DNA of 64,000 nucleotides from Fontibacterium temperatum (GTDB lineage: Bacteria > Pseudomonadota > Alphaproteobacteria > Pelagibacterales > Pelagibacteraceae), in NCBI GenBank assembly GCA_964203055.1, contig CAXNKS010000001.1, forward strand, positions 186,001 through 250,000, in the 5' to 3' direction. Position 1 is the first letter of the stretch, and each line of letters begins with the position of its first letter. Both the position numbers and the translations under genes were made by a program. Of the stretch, positions 1 to 8,693 are shown in pieces. The notes below the pieces were generated by a model that had not been told where the DNA came from, did not search any database, and was given only the letters and a program-made list of their open reading frames with translations.

Positions 1-2
1 TA

Positions 3-650
3 ATTTTTTTAGTTGTATCTTCATTTCATTTTGGAAAAGAGGATTTAGAAATTTATTTAGATAAAAAATATAAACTCCACCTATTTATTTTTTTTTTAAA
101 AGGTTCTTTAATTGTGCTGCTTCCATTATTTTTTAATTTTGAACAAACGAACTTGATTTTTAATACAATAATTTTTTCAAAAGATTACGTTCTGTTATCA
201 AGTAATTATACTAAATTGATTTTAATACTAAATTTGCTAACTCAGGTACTTTTTTATTTATATGTTTATTTAAAAAAAAAATTAAATATAAATGACTTTA
301 TATCAATTATTTTTGAAATTTTTTTAATAATTATTGTATTTTATTTATTTACTCCAATTGTTGCATTTACTTTATATTTTTGTTTCATGCATTCTCTTAA
401 AAACATTCTTCTAATTTCTAATGAACTTAACCCAAATTTATTTAGAGGCTTTCAAATATTTTTTAAGAAATCATTATTTTTAACTTTAATAACTTTTTTT
501 ATTTTAATTATTAGTTTATTTTTTTTGATAAAATTTAACCTTCTTGAAAACTCGATTGAAAAAATTATTTTTATTGGCTTAGCTTCGTTAACACTTCCTC
601 ATATAATCTTACATTCCATAGCGGAAAATATTCAAGTATCAAAAATCTAA
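3..650 (+). CDS. blh: Brp/Blh-family beta-carotene 15,15'-dioxygenase, 3' part
   Basis: This integral membrane oxygenase family cleaves beta-carotene into two retinals, the chromophore of proteorhodopsin. The gene runs in from the left edge: the frame is open from base 3, well before the first ATG at 114, so the N-terminus lies outside the window. Visible family features are an SSFHFGKED segment near the edge, FCFMHSLKN in the middle and LTLPHIILHS near the end, which supply the conserved histidines thought to bind iron. They are separated by several very hydrophobic Phe/Ile/Leu-rich membrane segments. The remaining 215 residues are most of the family's usual length of 270-320. In marine bacteria blh usually ends a carotenoid/proteorhodopsin cluster, so crt and rhodopsin genes would be expected to the left. 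Assignment rests on motif pattern and hydropathy. Confidence 0.8.
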   Translation: MFLVVSSFHFGKEDLEIYLDKKYKLHLFIFFLKGSLIVLLPLFFNFEQTNLIFNTIIFSKDYVLLSSNYTKLILILNLLTQVLFYLYVYLKKKLNINDFISIIFEIFLIIIVFYLFTPIVAFTLYFCFMHSLKNILLISNELNPNLFRGFQIFFKKSLFLTLITFFILIISLFFLIKFNLLENSIEKIIFIGLASLTLPHIILHSIAENIQVSKI

Positions 651-741
651 AGAGCAAGACTTTAATAGCTAAATTCTTAGCTTTGAAACTACATATCTTT
701 TGGTTTACTATTAAATTAACCTAATAATAATTGGGAAAAAA

Positions 742-2637
742 TTGAATAATAAGTACGATAATTTATATAAAGCATCGATTGCAGATCCTGAAAAATTTTG
801 GGATGAAGCTGCAAAAGATGTTAAATGGTTTTCACCTTATAAAAAAGTTTTAGACATTTCTAACCCTCCTTTTTATCGATGGTTTGTTGAAGGAAAAATT
901 AATACCTGTTTTAATGCAGTTGATCGACATGTTGATGAAGGAAATGGATCACGTACAGCAATCATTTATGATAGCCCCGTTACTTCTAAAAAAATTTCAT
1001 TTAGTTATTCTGAGGTAAAAAAAATAGTCTCTACATTTGCAGGCGCGTTAAAGAATTTTGGAATAAAAAAAAGTGATCGTATAATTATTTATATGCCTAT
1101 GATTCCTGAGGCGGTTTTTGCTATGCTTGCCTGCGCAAGAATAGGCGCTGTACATTCAGTTGTATTTGGAGGGTTTGCGGCAAACGAACTTGCTGCAAGA
1201 ATAGATGACTCTGAAGCAAAATTAATTATTTCTGCTTCCTGTGGTTTTGAACCTGGAAAAACAGTTCAGTACAAACCACTTTTAGATGAAGCTATAAGAC
1301 TCGCAGCCCTTAAACCAAAAAAGTGCGTAATATTTCAAAGAGAAAATAATTCTGTTGAATTGGGCATTAACGATATTTCTTGGCAAGATTTTATTAAAAA
1401 TGCAAAAGAAGCTGATTGTGAGCATATGGATGCTAACGATCCTGCTTACATACTTTATACTTCCGGAACAACAGGAACTCCAAAGGGTATTGTGCGAGAC
1501 ATTGGTGGTCATATCGTTGCTTTAAAATGGTCGATGAAAAATATTTACAATATTGACCCTGGTGATATTTGGTGGTCAGCAAGTGATATAGGTTGGGTTG
1601 TTGGTCACTCTTATATTGTTTATGGGCCATTGTTTCATGGATGCACAACAATATTATATGAAGGAAAACCTGTCGGAACTCCTGATGCTGGTTCTTTTTG
1701 GAGAGTAATATCAGAACATAAAGTTAAATCATTATTTACTGCCCCTACTGCTTTTAGAGCTATAAAAAAAGAAGATCCCGAAGGAAAATTTTTTAAAAAA
1801 TATGATTTATCTAAGTTTGAAATATTATTTTTAGCAGGAGAGAGAGCTGATCCAGATACAATTAAGTGGGCTGAAAACTTATTAAAAAAACCTGTAATAG
1901 ATCATTGGTGGCAAACCGAAACTGGATGGGCAATAAGCGCAAATTGTGCGGGTCTTGGTTTGTTTGAAACAAAATATGGATCTGCCGGCAAAGCAGTTCC
2001 TGGTTATAATATTCAAATTTTAAAACCTGACGGCACACAAGCTAAACCGTCTGAAATGGGTGACGTGGTAGTAAAATTACCTCTTCCTCCAGGAACTTTT
2101 CCAACATTATGGAAAGCAGACAAAAGATATAAAGAAAATTATATGGATCCTTATAAGGGTTACTACAAAACTTATGACGCTGGGCACATTGATGAAGATG
2201 GATATGTATGGATAATGTCAAGAACAGACGACATTATTAACGTTGCGGGACATAGACTTTCAACTGGTTCAATGGAAGAAATATTGTCTGAAAATACTAG
2301 TGTTGCTGAATGTGCAGTGCTTGGGATTGCTGATAATTTAAAGGGTCAAATACCTCTTGGTTTAATTGTTTTAAAATCTGGAGTAACAAAAAATCCTGAA
2401 GATATTTCAAAAGAATGCATTCAAATGATTAGAGATAAAATTGGACCTGTGGCTGCATTTAAAAATATAGTTGTTGTAAAAAGACTTCCAAAAACAAGAT
2501 CTGGAAAAATTTTAAGAGGAACAGTTGGTAAAATAGCAGATCAAGTTCCTTATAAAATGCCAGCAACAATTGATGATCCTGTCATTTTAGATGAGATTAA
2601 ATTATCTTTGATTAAAGCTGGAATAATTAAAAATTAG
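742..2637 (+). CDS. prpE: propionyl-CoA synthetase (AMP-forming)
   Basis: This ANL-superfamily ligase activates propionate (or acetate) to its CoA thioester through an acyl-adenylate. The 631 residues match the family length. NTCFNAVDRHVDEG and RTAIIYDSPVT near the N-terminus are typical of PrpE rather than of Acs. The AMP-binding P-loop YTSGTTGTPKG lies near residue 240, a DHWWQTETGW segment follows, and RSGKILRG near residue 588 carries the lysine used for adenylation. The start is TTG, with a GGGA stretch just upstream at 733-736 and no better in-frame start. The gene converges on pyrC and overlaps it by 4 bases. Acetyl-CoA synthetase is the alternative but fits the N-terminus less well. 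Confidence 0.88.
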   Translation: MNNKYDNLYKASIADPEKFWDEAAKDVKWFSPYKKVLDISNPPFYRWFVEGKINTCFNAVDRHVDEGNGSRTAIIYDSPVTSKKISFSYSEVKKIVSTFAGALKNFGIKKSDRIIIYMPMIPEAVFAMLACARIGAVHSVVFGGFAANELAARIDDSEAKLIISASCGFEPGKTVQYKPLLDEAIRLAALKPKKCVIFQRENNSVELGINDISWQDFIKNAKEADCEHMDANDPAYILYTSGTTGTPKGIVRDIGGHIVALKWSMKNIYNIDPGDIWWSASDIGWVVGHSYIVYGPLFHGCTTILYEGKPVGTPDAGSFWRVISEHKVKSLFTAPTAFRAIKKEDPEGKFFKKYDLSKFEILFLAGERADPDTIKWAENLLKKPVIDHWWQTETGWAISANCAGLGLFETKYGSAGKAVPGYNIQILKPDGTQAKPSEMGDVVVKLPLPPGTFPTLWKADKRYKENYMDPYKGYYKTYDAGHIDEDGYVWIMSRTDDIINVAGHRLSTGSMEEILSENTSVAECAVLGIADNLKGQIPLGLIVLKSGVTKNPEDISKECIQMIRDKIGPVAAFKNIVVVKRLPKTRSGKILRGTVGKIADQVPYKMPATIDDPVILDEIKLSLIKAGIIKN

Positions 2638-3947
2638 AATTCTAAAGGTTTTCCAAATTTAGTATCAACTATTTTTTGGTTCCATGAAGCAATTTTGCCA
2701 TTTACAATAGTTCCAACTGGTAAACCTTTTACAGTTTTATTATTAAATGGCGTCCATCCACATCTGCTTGCAATCCAATCATTGGTAATTTTGAAATTTA
2801 AGTTCATATCAATAACAGTAAGATCTGCATAATAACCTTCTTTGATCTCTCCTCTTTTTTTAATATTAAAAATTTTACAAGGATTAATGCTCAACAATTC
2901 AACTAGTCTTTGAAATGTAAGTTTTTTATTATTTACATGATCTAACATAATAGGAAGCATAGTCTGAACGCCTGTCAAGCCAGAGGGACTCTCAGGATAG
3001 GGTTTTTGTTTTTCTTTTAATGTATGCGGAGCATGATCCGATCCAAGAACGTCAACAGTTCCATCTAACAGACGTTTCCATAAAACATCTTGATGATCCT
3101 TTGTTCTTATAGGAGGATTCATTTGCGCCAAAGTTCCAAGCTCCTCATAACAATCAGGTGCAAATAAGGATAAAAACTGTGGAGTTGTTTCAACAGTTAC
3201 ATATTTTTTATTGTTTGCTAAAAAATCTATCTCTTCTTTGGAAGATACATGTAAAATATGTATTCTTTTTTTATGTTTATTAGCAAAGCCAACAACTTTT
3301 GTAGTAGAGGTTAATGCGACTTCAGAATCTCTCCAAATAGGATGTGTCTTAACATTCCCCTTTTCGATTAAAACTTTTTTCTTTTGTAACAAATCATCGT
3401 CTTCTGAATGAATTGAAACAATTCTTGGACTTATTTTAATAACCTCTTCAATCGCCTCGTCTTTTTTTACAAGCAATGTACCTGTAGATGAGCCAACAAA
3501 CATTTTAATTCCACAACATCCTTTTAAATCAGATGTTTGCTTTATTAATTCAAAGTTATTTTCTGTTGCTCCAAAATAAAATGCATAATTACAATGCATT
3601 CGATTTTTTGCTCTATCTAGTTTTTCCTGAAATCTTTCAAAGTTATCTGTTGTTGGATTTGTATTTGGCATTTCAAAAATAGAAGTTATTCCTCCTAAAA
3701 TTGCAGCTTTACTGCCGCTTTCTAAATCTTCTTTATCTGGATTACCGGGTTCTCTAAAATGAACCTGAGTATCTATGGCACCTGGAATAATTGTAAGACC
3801 TTTCGCATCAAGAACTTTATCTCCGCCTTCGTTGATTGGGCCTATTTTAATAATTTGATTATCTTTAATTCCAATGTCAGTTTGGATTAGATTATTATTT
3901 ATAAAACAATTGCCGTCTTTTATAATTAAATCATATATATTTGACAT
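2634..3947 (-). CDS. pyrC: dihydroorotase (class I, cyclic amidohydrolase)
   Basis: Dihydroorotase interconverts carbamoyl-aspartate and dihydroorotate in pyrimidine synthesis. The 437-residue protein has the amidohydrolase barrel signatures: GAIDTQVHFREPG near residue 60, the lysine region CGIKMFVGSSTGT, histidines in IVSIHSED and RIHILHVSS, and the catalytic aspartate in VLGSDHAPHT. The first histidine of the usual D-x-H-x-H-x-R metal motif is glutamine here (DTQVHFR). From memory this is common in one alphaproteobacterial dihydroorotase subgroup, and the other metal and catalytic residues are present. The gene diverges from ygfZ across 38 bases. Allantoinase or hydantoinase is the alternative, but the overall pattern favours dihydroorotase. 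Confidence 0.82.
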   Translation of the reverse strand: MSNIYDLIIKDGNCFINNNLIQTDIGIKDNQIIKIGPINEGGDKVLDAKGLTIIPGAIDTQVHFREPGNPDKEDLESGSKAAILGGITSIFEMPNTNPTTDNFERFQEKLDRAKNRMHCNYAFYFGATENNFELIKQTSDLKGCCGIKMFVGSSTGTLLVKKDEAIEEVIKISPRIVSIHSEDDDLLQKKKVLIEKGNVKTHPIWRDSEVALTSTTKVVGFANKHKKRIHILHVSSKEEIDFLANNKKYVTVETTPQFLSLFAPDCYEELGTLAQMNPPIRTKDHQDVLWKRLLDGTVDVLGSDHAPHTLKEKQKPYPESPSGLTGVQTMLPIMLDHVNNKKLTFQRLVELLSINPCKIFNIKKRGEIKEGYYADLTVIDMNLNFKITNDWIASRCGWTPFNNKTVKGLPVGTIVNGKIASWNQKIVDTKFGKPLEF

Positions 3948-3985
3948 CTAAAATTTAATACACCAAAGAACATAAACGTACAATA

Positions 3986-4870
3986 ATGGAAACGGATAAA
4001 GCTTATATAACTTCAAAAGGTTTTATTAGTATTAAAGGGGAAGATAGTATCGATTTTATTCAAAATATTATTTCTAATGATATTAAGAAAGTAACAGATA
4101 ATAACACTATATTTGCCTCATTATTAACTGCTCAAGGAAAATTTTTATTTGAATTTATTATTTTAAAAACAAAAAATATTTTTTTAATTGAATGTAATGG
4201 CGAGTTAATAAAAGATTTATTCAATAAACTTTATAATTACAAATTAAGATCTAAAGTAGAAATTAAAATTGAAAATGATTTAGTAAGTATTGATATACCT
4301 TTTGCAAAATTTAAAAATCTTAATATTAATAAATTAAATCTAATTAATTATAAAAATTACCTAATTTTTGAAGACCCAAGAATAAAAGGTACTTTAGCAA
4401 GAGCAATTATAGAACAACCTAAAATTAAAGAATTTTTGAACGACTTAGACATTGAACAATCCAATGAAAAATATTTATTAGAGAAAAAACTATTTGATTT
4501 GGGAGTTCCATCTAAAGACATTCAAAAATTACAAAATCAATTATTCTCTCTTGAGGCTAACTTTCTAGAACTAAATGGAATAGATCAAAAAAAAGGATGT
4601 TACATTGGTCAGGAAAATACTGCTCGAATGCATTTAAAAAATAAGGTCAATAAAAGATTATTCGCACTACAAACTATAAGTGGTAAGGTTAAAGAAGAAC
4701 AAAAAATTACTTTAAATAACGAAGAAATCGGAAAAGTTTTAATAAACGATTTATTTCCCTTTGGATTAATCAAAATTAATAAAGACAGTAAAAATTTGAT
4801 TATTGGTCGAGAATTAAAAACAGAAACGGCGTCTATAAAAATTAATATCCCTGACTGGATGCTTATCTAA
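3986..4870 (+). CDS. ygfZ: folate-binding Fe-S cluster assembly/repair protein YgfZ
   Basis: YgfZ-family proteins (related to GcvT) use tetrahydrofolate to help assemble or repair Fe-S clusters in the cytoplasm. The 294-residue protein shows the family hallmark KGCYIGQE near residue 203, with the conserved cysteine, plus an N-terminal DFIQNIISNDI segment and a preceding SLEANFLELNGIDQ stretch. This lineage plausibly needs it for Fe-S enzymes such as quinolinate synthase, encoded immediately downstream. The gene stands alone, 84 bases ahead of nadA, and is divergent from pyrC. Confidence 0.85.
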   Translation: METDKAYITSKGFISIKGEDSIDFIQNIISNDIKKVTDNNTIFASLLTAQGKFLFEFIILKTKNIFLIECNGELIKDLFNKLYNYKLRSKVEIKIENDLVSIDIPFAKFKNLNINKLNLINYKNYLIFEDPRIKGTLARAIIEQPKIKEFLNDLDIEQSNEKYLLEKKLFDLGVPSKDIQKLQNQLFSLEANFLELNGIDQKKGCYIGQENTARMHLKNKVNKRLFALQTISGKVKEEQKITLNNEEIGKVLINDLFPFGLIKINKDSKNLIIGRELKTETASIKINIPDWMLI

Positions 4871-4954
4871 GCAAATAGCGCTGTTTTAACCAATTTAAAT
4901 ATTAAATTTACTATAATAACTTAGTCAATTATCATTTATAAATTATAAAAATTT

Positions 4955-5971
4955 ATGAACACTCAGCTAGAATTTACAAAAGAAATTGAAAAAAATACCG
5001 CAGGTATTTACCAAAAAATAAAATCTGTTGTACCAGCATTAGAATGGCCTCTGCATGCTCCCTATATCTATAAAATTAATGAACTTAAAAAAAAGAAGAA
5101 TGCGGTTATTTTAGCGCATAACTATCAAACTCCAGAAATTTATCATGGAGTCGCTGATATTATTGGGGACTCTTTAACTTTAGCAATTGAGGCTGGAAAA
5201 ACTAAAGCAGATATTATTATTATGGCAGGCGTTCACTTTATGGCTGAGACTGCAAAAATAATGTCTCCTAATAAAAAAGTTCTTATTCCAGATATGAAAG
5301 CGGGTTGCTCCCTTGCAGAGTCGATTACTGCAGAAGATGTTAGAAAATTAAAAAAACAATATCCAGGCGTTCCAGTGGTCACTTATGTTAACACATCTGC
5401 TGAGGTTAAAGCTGAAACAGATGTCTGCTGCACTTCAGCTAATGGTGTAAAAGTTGTCGAATCTTTGGGAGTAAAAGAAGTTATATTTTTACCTGATGTC
5501 TATCTTGCAAAATATGTCGCTTCACAAACTAAAGTTAAAATTATTCCTTGGCATGGAACATGCATGGTTCATGAACAGTTTACAGCGGAAGAATTAAATC
5601 AACTTAGAAAGAATTATCCTGATTTAGTTATTGTTTCTCATCCTGAGTGTCCTCCTGATGTTATTAAAGCTTCTGATTTTACTGGTTCAACATCTGGAAT
5701 GATTCAATATGTTAAAAATAACAAACCTAAGAATGTATTTTTAGTTACAGAATGTTCAATGAGCGACAATGTTCAGGTTGAAAATCCTGAAACTAATTTT
5801 GTTAGACCATGTAATTTATGTCCTCATATGAAAAGAATACAATTACCAAAAATCTATGATTGCTTAATGAATGAAACGAATGAAGTTTTGATCGATAAAT
5901 CTATTATAGATAAAGCAAGACTTCCTATTGAGCGTATGATTAAAGTTGGTCGTCAATCTAGTCTTGCTTAA
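4955..5971 (+). CDS. nadA: quinolinate synthase
   Basis: NadA condenses iminoaspartate (from NadB) with dihydroxyacetone phosphate to make quinolinate, using a [4Fe-4S] cluster. The 338-residue protein carries the three expected cluster cysteines, in DMKAGCSLAE, SHPECPPDV and RPCNLCPHMK, along with the substrate-site histidine regions VILAHNYQTPEIY and PWHGTCMVH. It is the first gene of a tight nadA-nadB-nadC operon: its stop codon shares one base with the nadB start (TAATG), so translation is probably coupled. No NAD-responsive operator was recognised in the 84 bases upstream. Confidence 0.96.
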   Translation: MNTQLEFTKEIEKNTAGIYQKIKSVVPALEWPLHAPYIYKINELKKKKNAVILAHNYQTPEIYHGVADIIGDSLTLAIEAGKTKADIIIMAGVHFMAETAKIMSPNKKVLIPDMKAGCSLAESITAEDVRKLKKQYPGVPVVTYVNTSAEVKAETDVCCTSANGVKVVESLGVKEVIFLPDVYLAKYVASQTKVKIIPWHGTCMVHEQFTAEELNQLRKNYPDLVIVSHPECPPDVIKASDFTGSTSGMIQYVKNNKPKNVFLVTECSMSDNVQVENPETNFVRPCNLCPHMKRIQLPKIYDCLMNETNEVLIDKSIIDKARLPIERMIKVGRQSSLA

Positions 5972-7566
5972 TGGAAAGTTTACACACTACTGACGTTATT
6001 GTTATTGGATCTGGAATTTCTGGATTAATGACTGCAATCTGTCTTTACCCAAGAAAAGTTACTTTAATTTCTAAAAAAAAATTAGGCGAAGCTTCATCAA
6101 GCGCTTGGGCACAAGGAGGAATTGCTGCAGCTGTTGGTAAAGATGATAGTCCAAAGATTCACTTTGAAGATACTATTAAAGCAAGCTCAGGACTAAGTGA
6201 TGAAAAAATTGTTAAAATTATAACTGAAGAAGCATCTTCTATTATTAAATTTCTAGAAGAAAAAGGAGTTAATTTTGACAAAGATCATCTTAAAAATTTT
6301 TTAATGTCTCAAGAAGCAGCTCATAGCAGACGCAGAGTATTGAAAGTAAACGGTGATAGTTCGGGAAGAGAAATTATAAAAACTTTGATAAATAACATTC
6401 AAAAGTTAGAAAATATTACTATTCTAGAAGATGTTACGGTTGATGAAATTATAACTGAAAATAATAAAGTCATTGGTTTAATTGGTCGTCATATTGGAAA
6501 GAACATAGTTGATAATTTTACATTTTTTAAAGCACCTAATGTTGTTCTTGCAACGGGAGGTCTTGGCAGTATTTACGAACATACTACAAATCCAAGAGAT
6601 ATTTATGGTGAAGGTATTGCAATGGCGGCTCGTGCTGGTGCTGTTCTTTCTGATATGGAATTTGTTCAATTTCATCCAACAGGGATGGATGTTGGGCTTG
6701 ATCCAACGCCTTTATTAACTGAAGCGCTTAGAGGAGATGGCGCAAAGTTAGTTGATGAAAATGATAGTCAATTTATGAAATCAATTCATCCAAGTGGAGA
6801 TCTTGCTCCCCGTGATATCGTTGCTCGTGAACTACAAAGATTAAAAGATCTAGGACATTCAACATTCTTGGATTGTAGAAAATTTTCAAACGAACAATTA
6901 GAAACAATGTTTCCAAGTGCTTACAATTTTTTAAAAAAAGCTAATATTGATTTCACTAAAGAAAAAATACCTGTAACTCCTGCTGCTCATTATCACATGG
7001 GGGGCGTCCTCGTTGACGAAAATGGAAAATCATCTATTAAAGGGCTTTGGGCTTGTGGTGAGGTTTCTTCAACAGGTGCTCACGGAGCGAATAGACTTGC
7101 TTCAAATTCTTTGCTTGAGGCTTTTGTTTTTGGAAAAAGAATAGCAACTTCTATTAATTCTGAAGTTCTTAATAACATCGAAGATAAAAATATTAATTTT
7201 AAAAAATATTTACCGAAAGAAAAAACATCATCACGAATTAGAGCAAAAAAATATATTTGGCAGCTTAGAAATATCATGAGTGATTTAGTAGGTGTTTATA
7301 GAAATGAACAAAAACTACGAAAAGCATTCATTGAAATTGATAGAATAGAAAGAGAAGCAAAAGATTTATCAGCTAAACTTAAAGATATGATTTTAGTATC
7401 AAGATTAATCACTTACTCAGCCTACATGAGAAAAGAAAGCAGAGGAGCTCATTTTAGAAGTGATTATCCAAAATCAAATGAGAAATTTTTATTTAGAAAA
7501 AAAATTACGTTAAAAGAGATGCAAGAATTCTTAAATAAAAAAGAATATATAGAAAAAGTTGCTTAA
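5971..7566 (+). CDS. nadB: L-aspartate oxidase
   Basis: NadB is a flavoprotein that oxidises L-aspartate to iminoaspartate, the first step of NAD synthesis. The 531 residues match the family. The FAD-binding motif VIGSGISGLMTA is at the N-terminus, followed by SSAWAQGGIAAAVG, SQEAAHSRRRVLKVNGD, VVLATGGLGSIYEHT, FVQFHPTGMD and PAAHYHMGGVLVDENG. The C-terminal helical domain (MRKESRGAHFRSDYP) agrees with NadB and the related succinate dehydrogenase flavoproteins. Placement between nadA and nadC settles the choice in favour of NadB. Confidence 0.96.
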   Translation: MESLHTTDVIVIGSGISGLMTAICLYPRKVTLISKKKLGEASSSAWAQGGIAAAVGKDDSPKIHFEDTIKASSGLSDEKIVKIITEEASSIIKFLEEKGVNFDKDHLKNFLMSQEAAHSRRRVLKVNGDSSGREIIKTLINNIQKLENITILEDVTVDEIITENNKVIGLIGRHIGKNIVDNFTFFKAPNVVLATGGLGSIYEHTTNPRDIYGEGIAMAARAGAVLSDMEFVQFHPTGMDVGLDPTPLLTEALRGDGAKLVDENDSQFMKSIHPSGDLAPRDIVARELQRLKDLGHSTFLDCRKFSNEQLETMFPSAYNFLKKANIDFTKEKIPVTPAAHYHMGGVLVDENGKSSIKGLWACGEVSSTGAHGANRLASNSLLEAFVFGKRIATSINSEVLNNIEDKNINFKKYLPKEKTSSRIRAKKYIWQLRNIMSDLVGVYRNEQKLRKAFIEIDRIEREAKDLSAKLKDMILVSRLITYSAYMRKESRGAHFRSDYPKSNEKFLFRKKITLKEMQEFLNKKEYIEKVA

Positions 7567-7569
7567 AGA

Positions 7570-8418
7570 ATGTCAAAATCTAAACTTATTACTAGCGGCT
7601 ATATAAAAAGCATTGTTGGCGCTTCTTTATTTGAGGATCAAGCGCAAAAAGATATTACGACTGATCTTTTGGTAAATAAAAGTTCTATTACTTCTGCAAA
7701 AATTATTGCAAATGAGGATGGAATTATTGGTGGATTAGATTTTGCAGATGAAGCTTTTAAACAAATTGATAAAAAAACAAAATTAAAGAAAAAATTTCAA
7801 GAAGGATCATCTATAAAAAAAGGCGATATTATTGCTGAAATTAAAGGATTAACTGGTTCTATTTTAAAATCAGAAAGAACGGCAATTAATTTTTTAGGCC
7901 TAATATCAGGCATTGCAACAAAAACTCATTATTACGTTAACTTAGTTAAAGAATATAAAACAAAAATTTGTTGTACTAGAAAAACTTTACCAACGCTTAG
8001 AGCTATTCAAAAATACGCTGTAACTCTTGGCGGTGGCACGAATAATAGATTTAATTTATTTGATGAAATCTTTATAAAAGACAATCATATTTCTGCATCA
8101 CAAAATATATTTGATCTTGTGCAAAATGCCTTAAGATTAAACAGAAGCGGAAAGGTTATAACGGTAGAAGTGGACACTCTAAGTCAATTAGAAACTATTC
8201 AATCGCTTAATTTTAATAGATTATTATTAGACAATATGAAACCAGATGAAATTAAAAAAGCCTTAAGTATGGTTGGTAACAAATATGAAACTGAAGCTTC
8301 TGGTAATATTAATGATAAAAATATTCTTGATTATGCAAAGACGGGTGTTAATAGAATTTCAATTGGAAGACTAACCCACAGTCCTCAAAATCTGGATATT
8401 TCCCTAAACTTCAATTAA
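7570..8418 (+). CDS. nadC: nicotinate-nucleotide pyrophosphorylase (carboxylating)
   Basis: NadC converts quinolinate and PRPP to nicotinate mononucleotide with release of CO2, completing the de novo branch begun by NadA and NadB. The 282-residue protein contains the phosphoribosyltransferase signatures SERTAINFLGLISGIATKT, CCTRKTLPTLRAIQKYAV, GGGTNNRFNLFDEIFIKDNH and EVDTLSQLE. It starts 3 bases after nadB, so the three genes form one transcription unit. The end overlaps the convergent SemiSWEET-like gene by 8 bases. Confidence 0.96.
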   Translation: MSKSKLITSGYIKSIVGASLFEDQAQKDITTDLLVNKSSITSAKIIANEDGIIGGLDFADEAFKQIDKKTKLKKKFQEGSSIKKGDIIAEIKGLTGSILKSERTAINFLGLISGIATKTHYYVNLVKEYKTKICCTRKTLPTLRAIQKYAVTLGGGTNNRFNLFDEIFIKDNHISASQNIFDLVQNALRLNRSGKVITVEVDTLSQLETIQSLNFNRLLLDNMKPDEIKKALSMVGNKYETEASGNINDKNILDYAKTGVNRISIGRLTHSPQNLDISLNFN

Positions 8419-8668
8419 ATTTAATTTTTGCAACTAAAATTACAAACGCTAAAAATAAAGTTACAATATTTGCAAATATTATAGGTAAATTATTAGTTAA
8501 CACTCCGTAGACTAACCAACTAGCAACACCAATTGTAAATATTAAAAACATCCACAAAGAAATATCCTTTGTACTTTTAGTTTTCCAAACCTTGTAAGCT
8601 TGTGGAACAAAGGCAACTGTTGTGCAAAAACCAGAAAAGAAACCAATAAAAGTTATGTATTTGTCCAT
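8411..8668 (-). CDS. SemiSWEET / PQ-loop-like small membrane protein
   Basis: The 85-residue protein has three predicted membrane helices and one MtN3/PQ-loop repeat: TVAFVPQAYKVWKTKSTKDIS holds the Pro-Gln pair near residues 22-23 and WLVYGVLTNNLPIIFANIVT follows. SemiSWEETs are homodimeric transporters of sugars or other small solutes in the inner membrane. The length and the single triple-helix bundle fit the family exactly. The substrate cannot be read from sequence. It lies downstream of the helicase gene on the same strand and converges on nadC with an 8-base overlap. Confidence 0.82.
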   Translation of the reverse strand: MDKYITFIGFFSGFCTTVAFVPQAYKVWKTKSTKDISLWMFLIFTIGVASWLVYGVLTNNLPIIFANIVTLFLAFVILVAKIKFN

Positions 8669-8693
8669 TAATTGATAAGACTAAACTCTTTTT

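Noticed and set aside
667..682. Hairpin AGCTAA/TTAGCT after blh as a terminator
   Set aside because: Only 6 AT-rich pairs with no T run after it.
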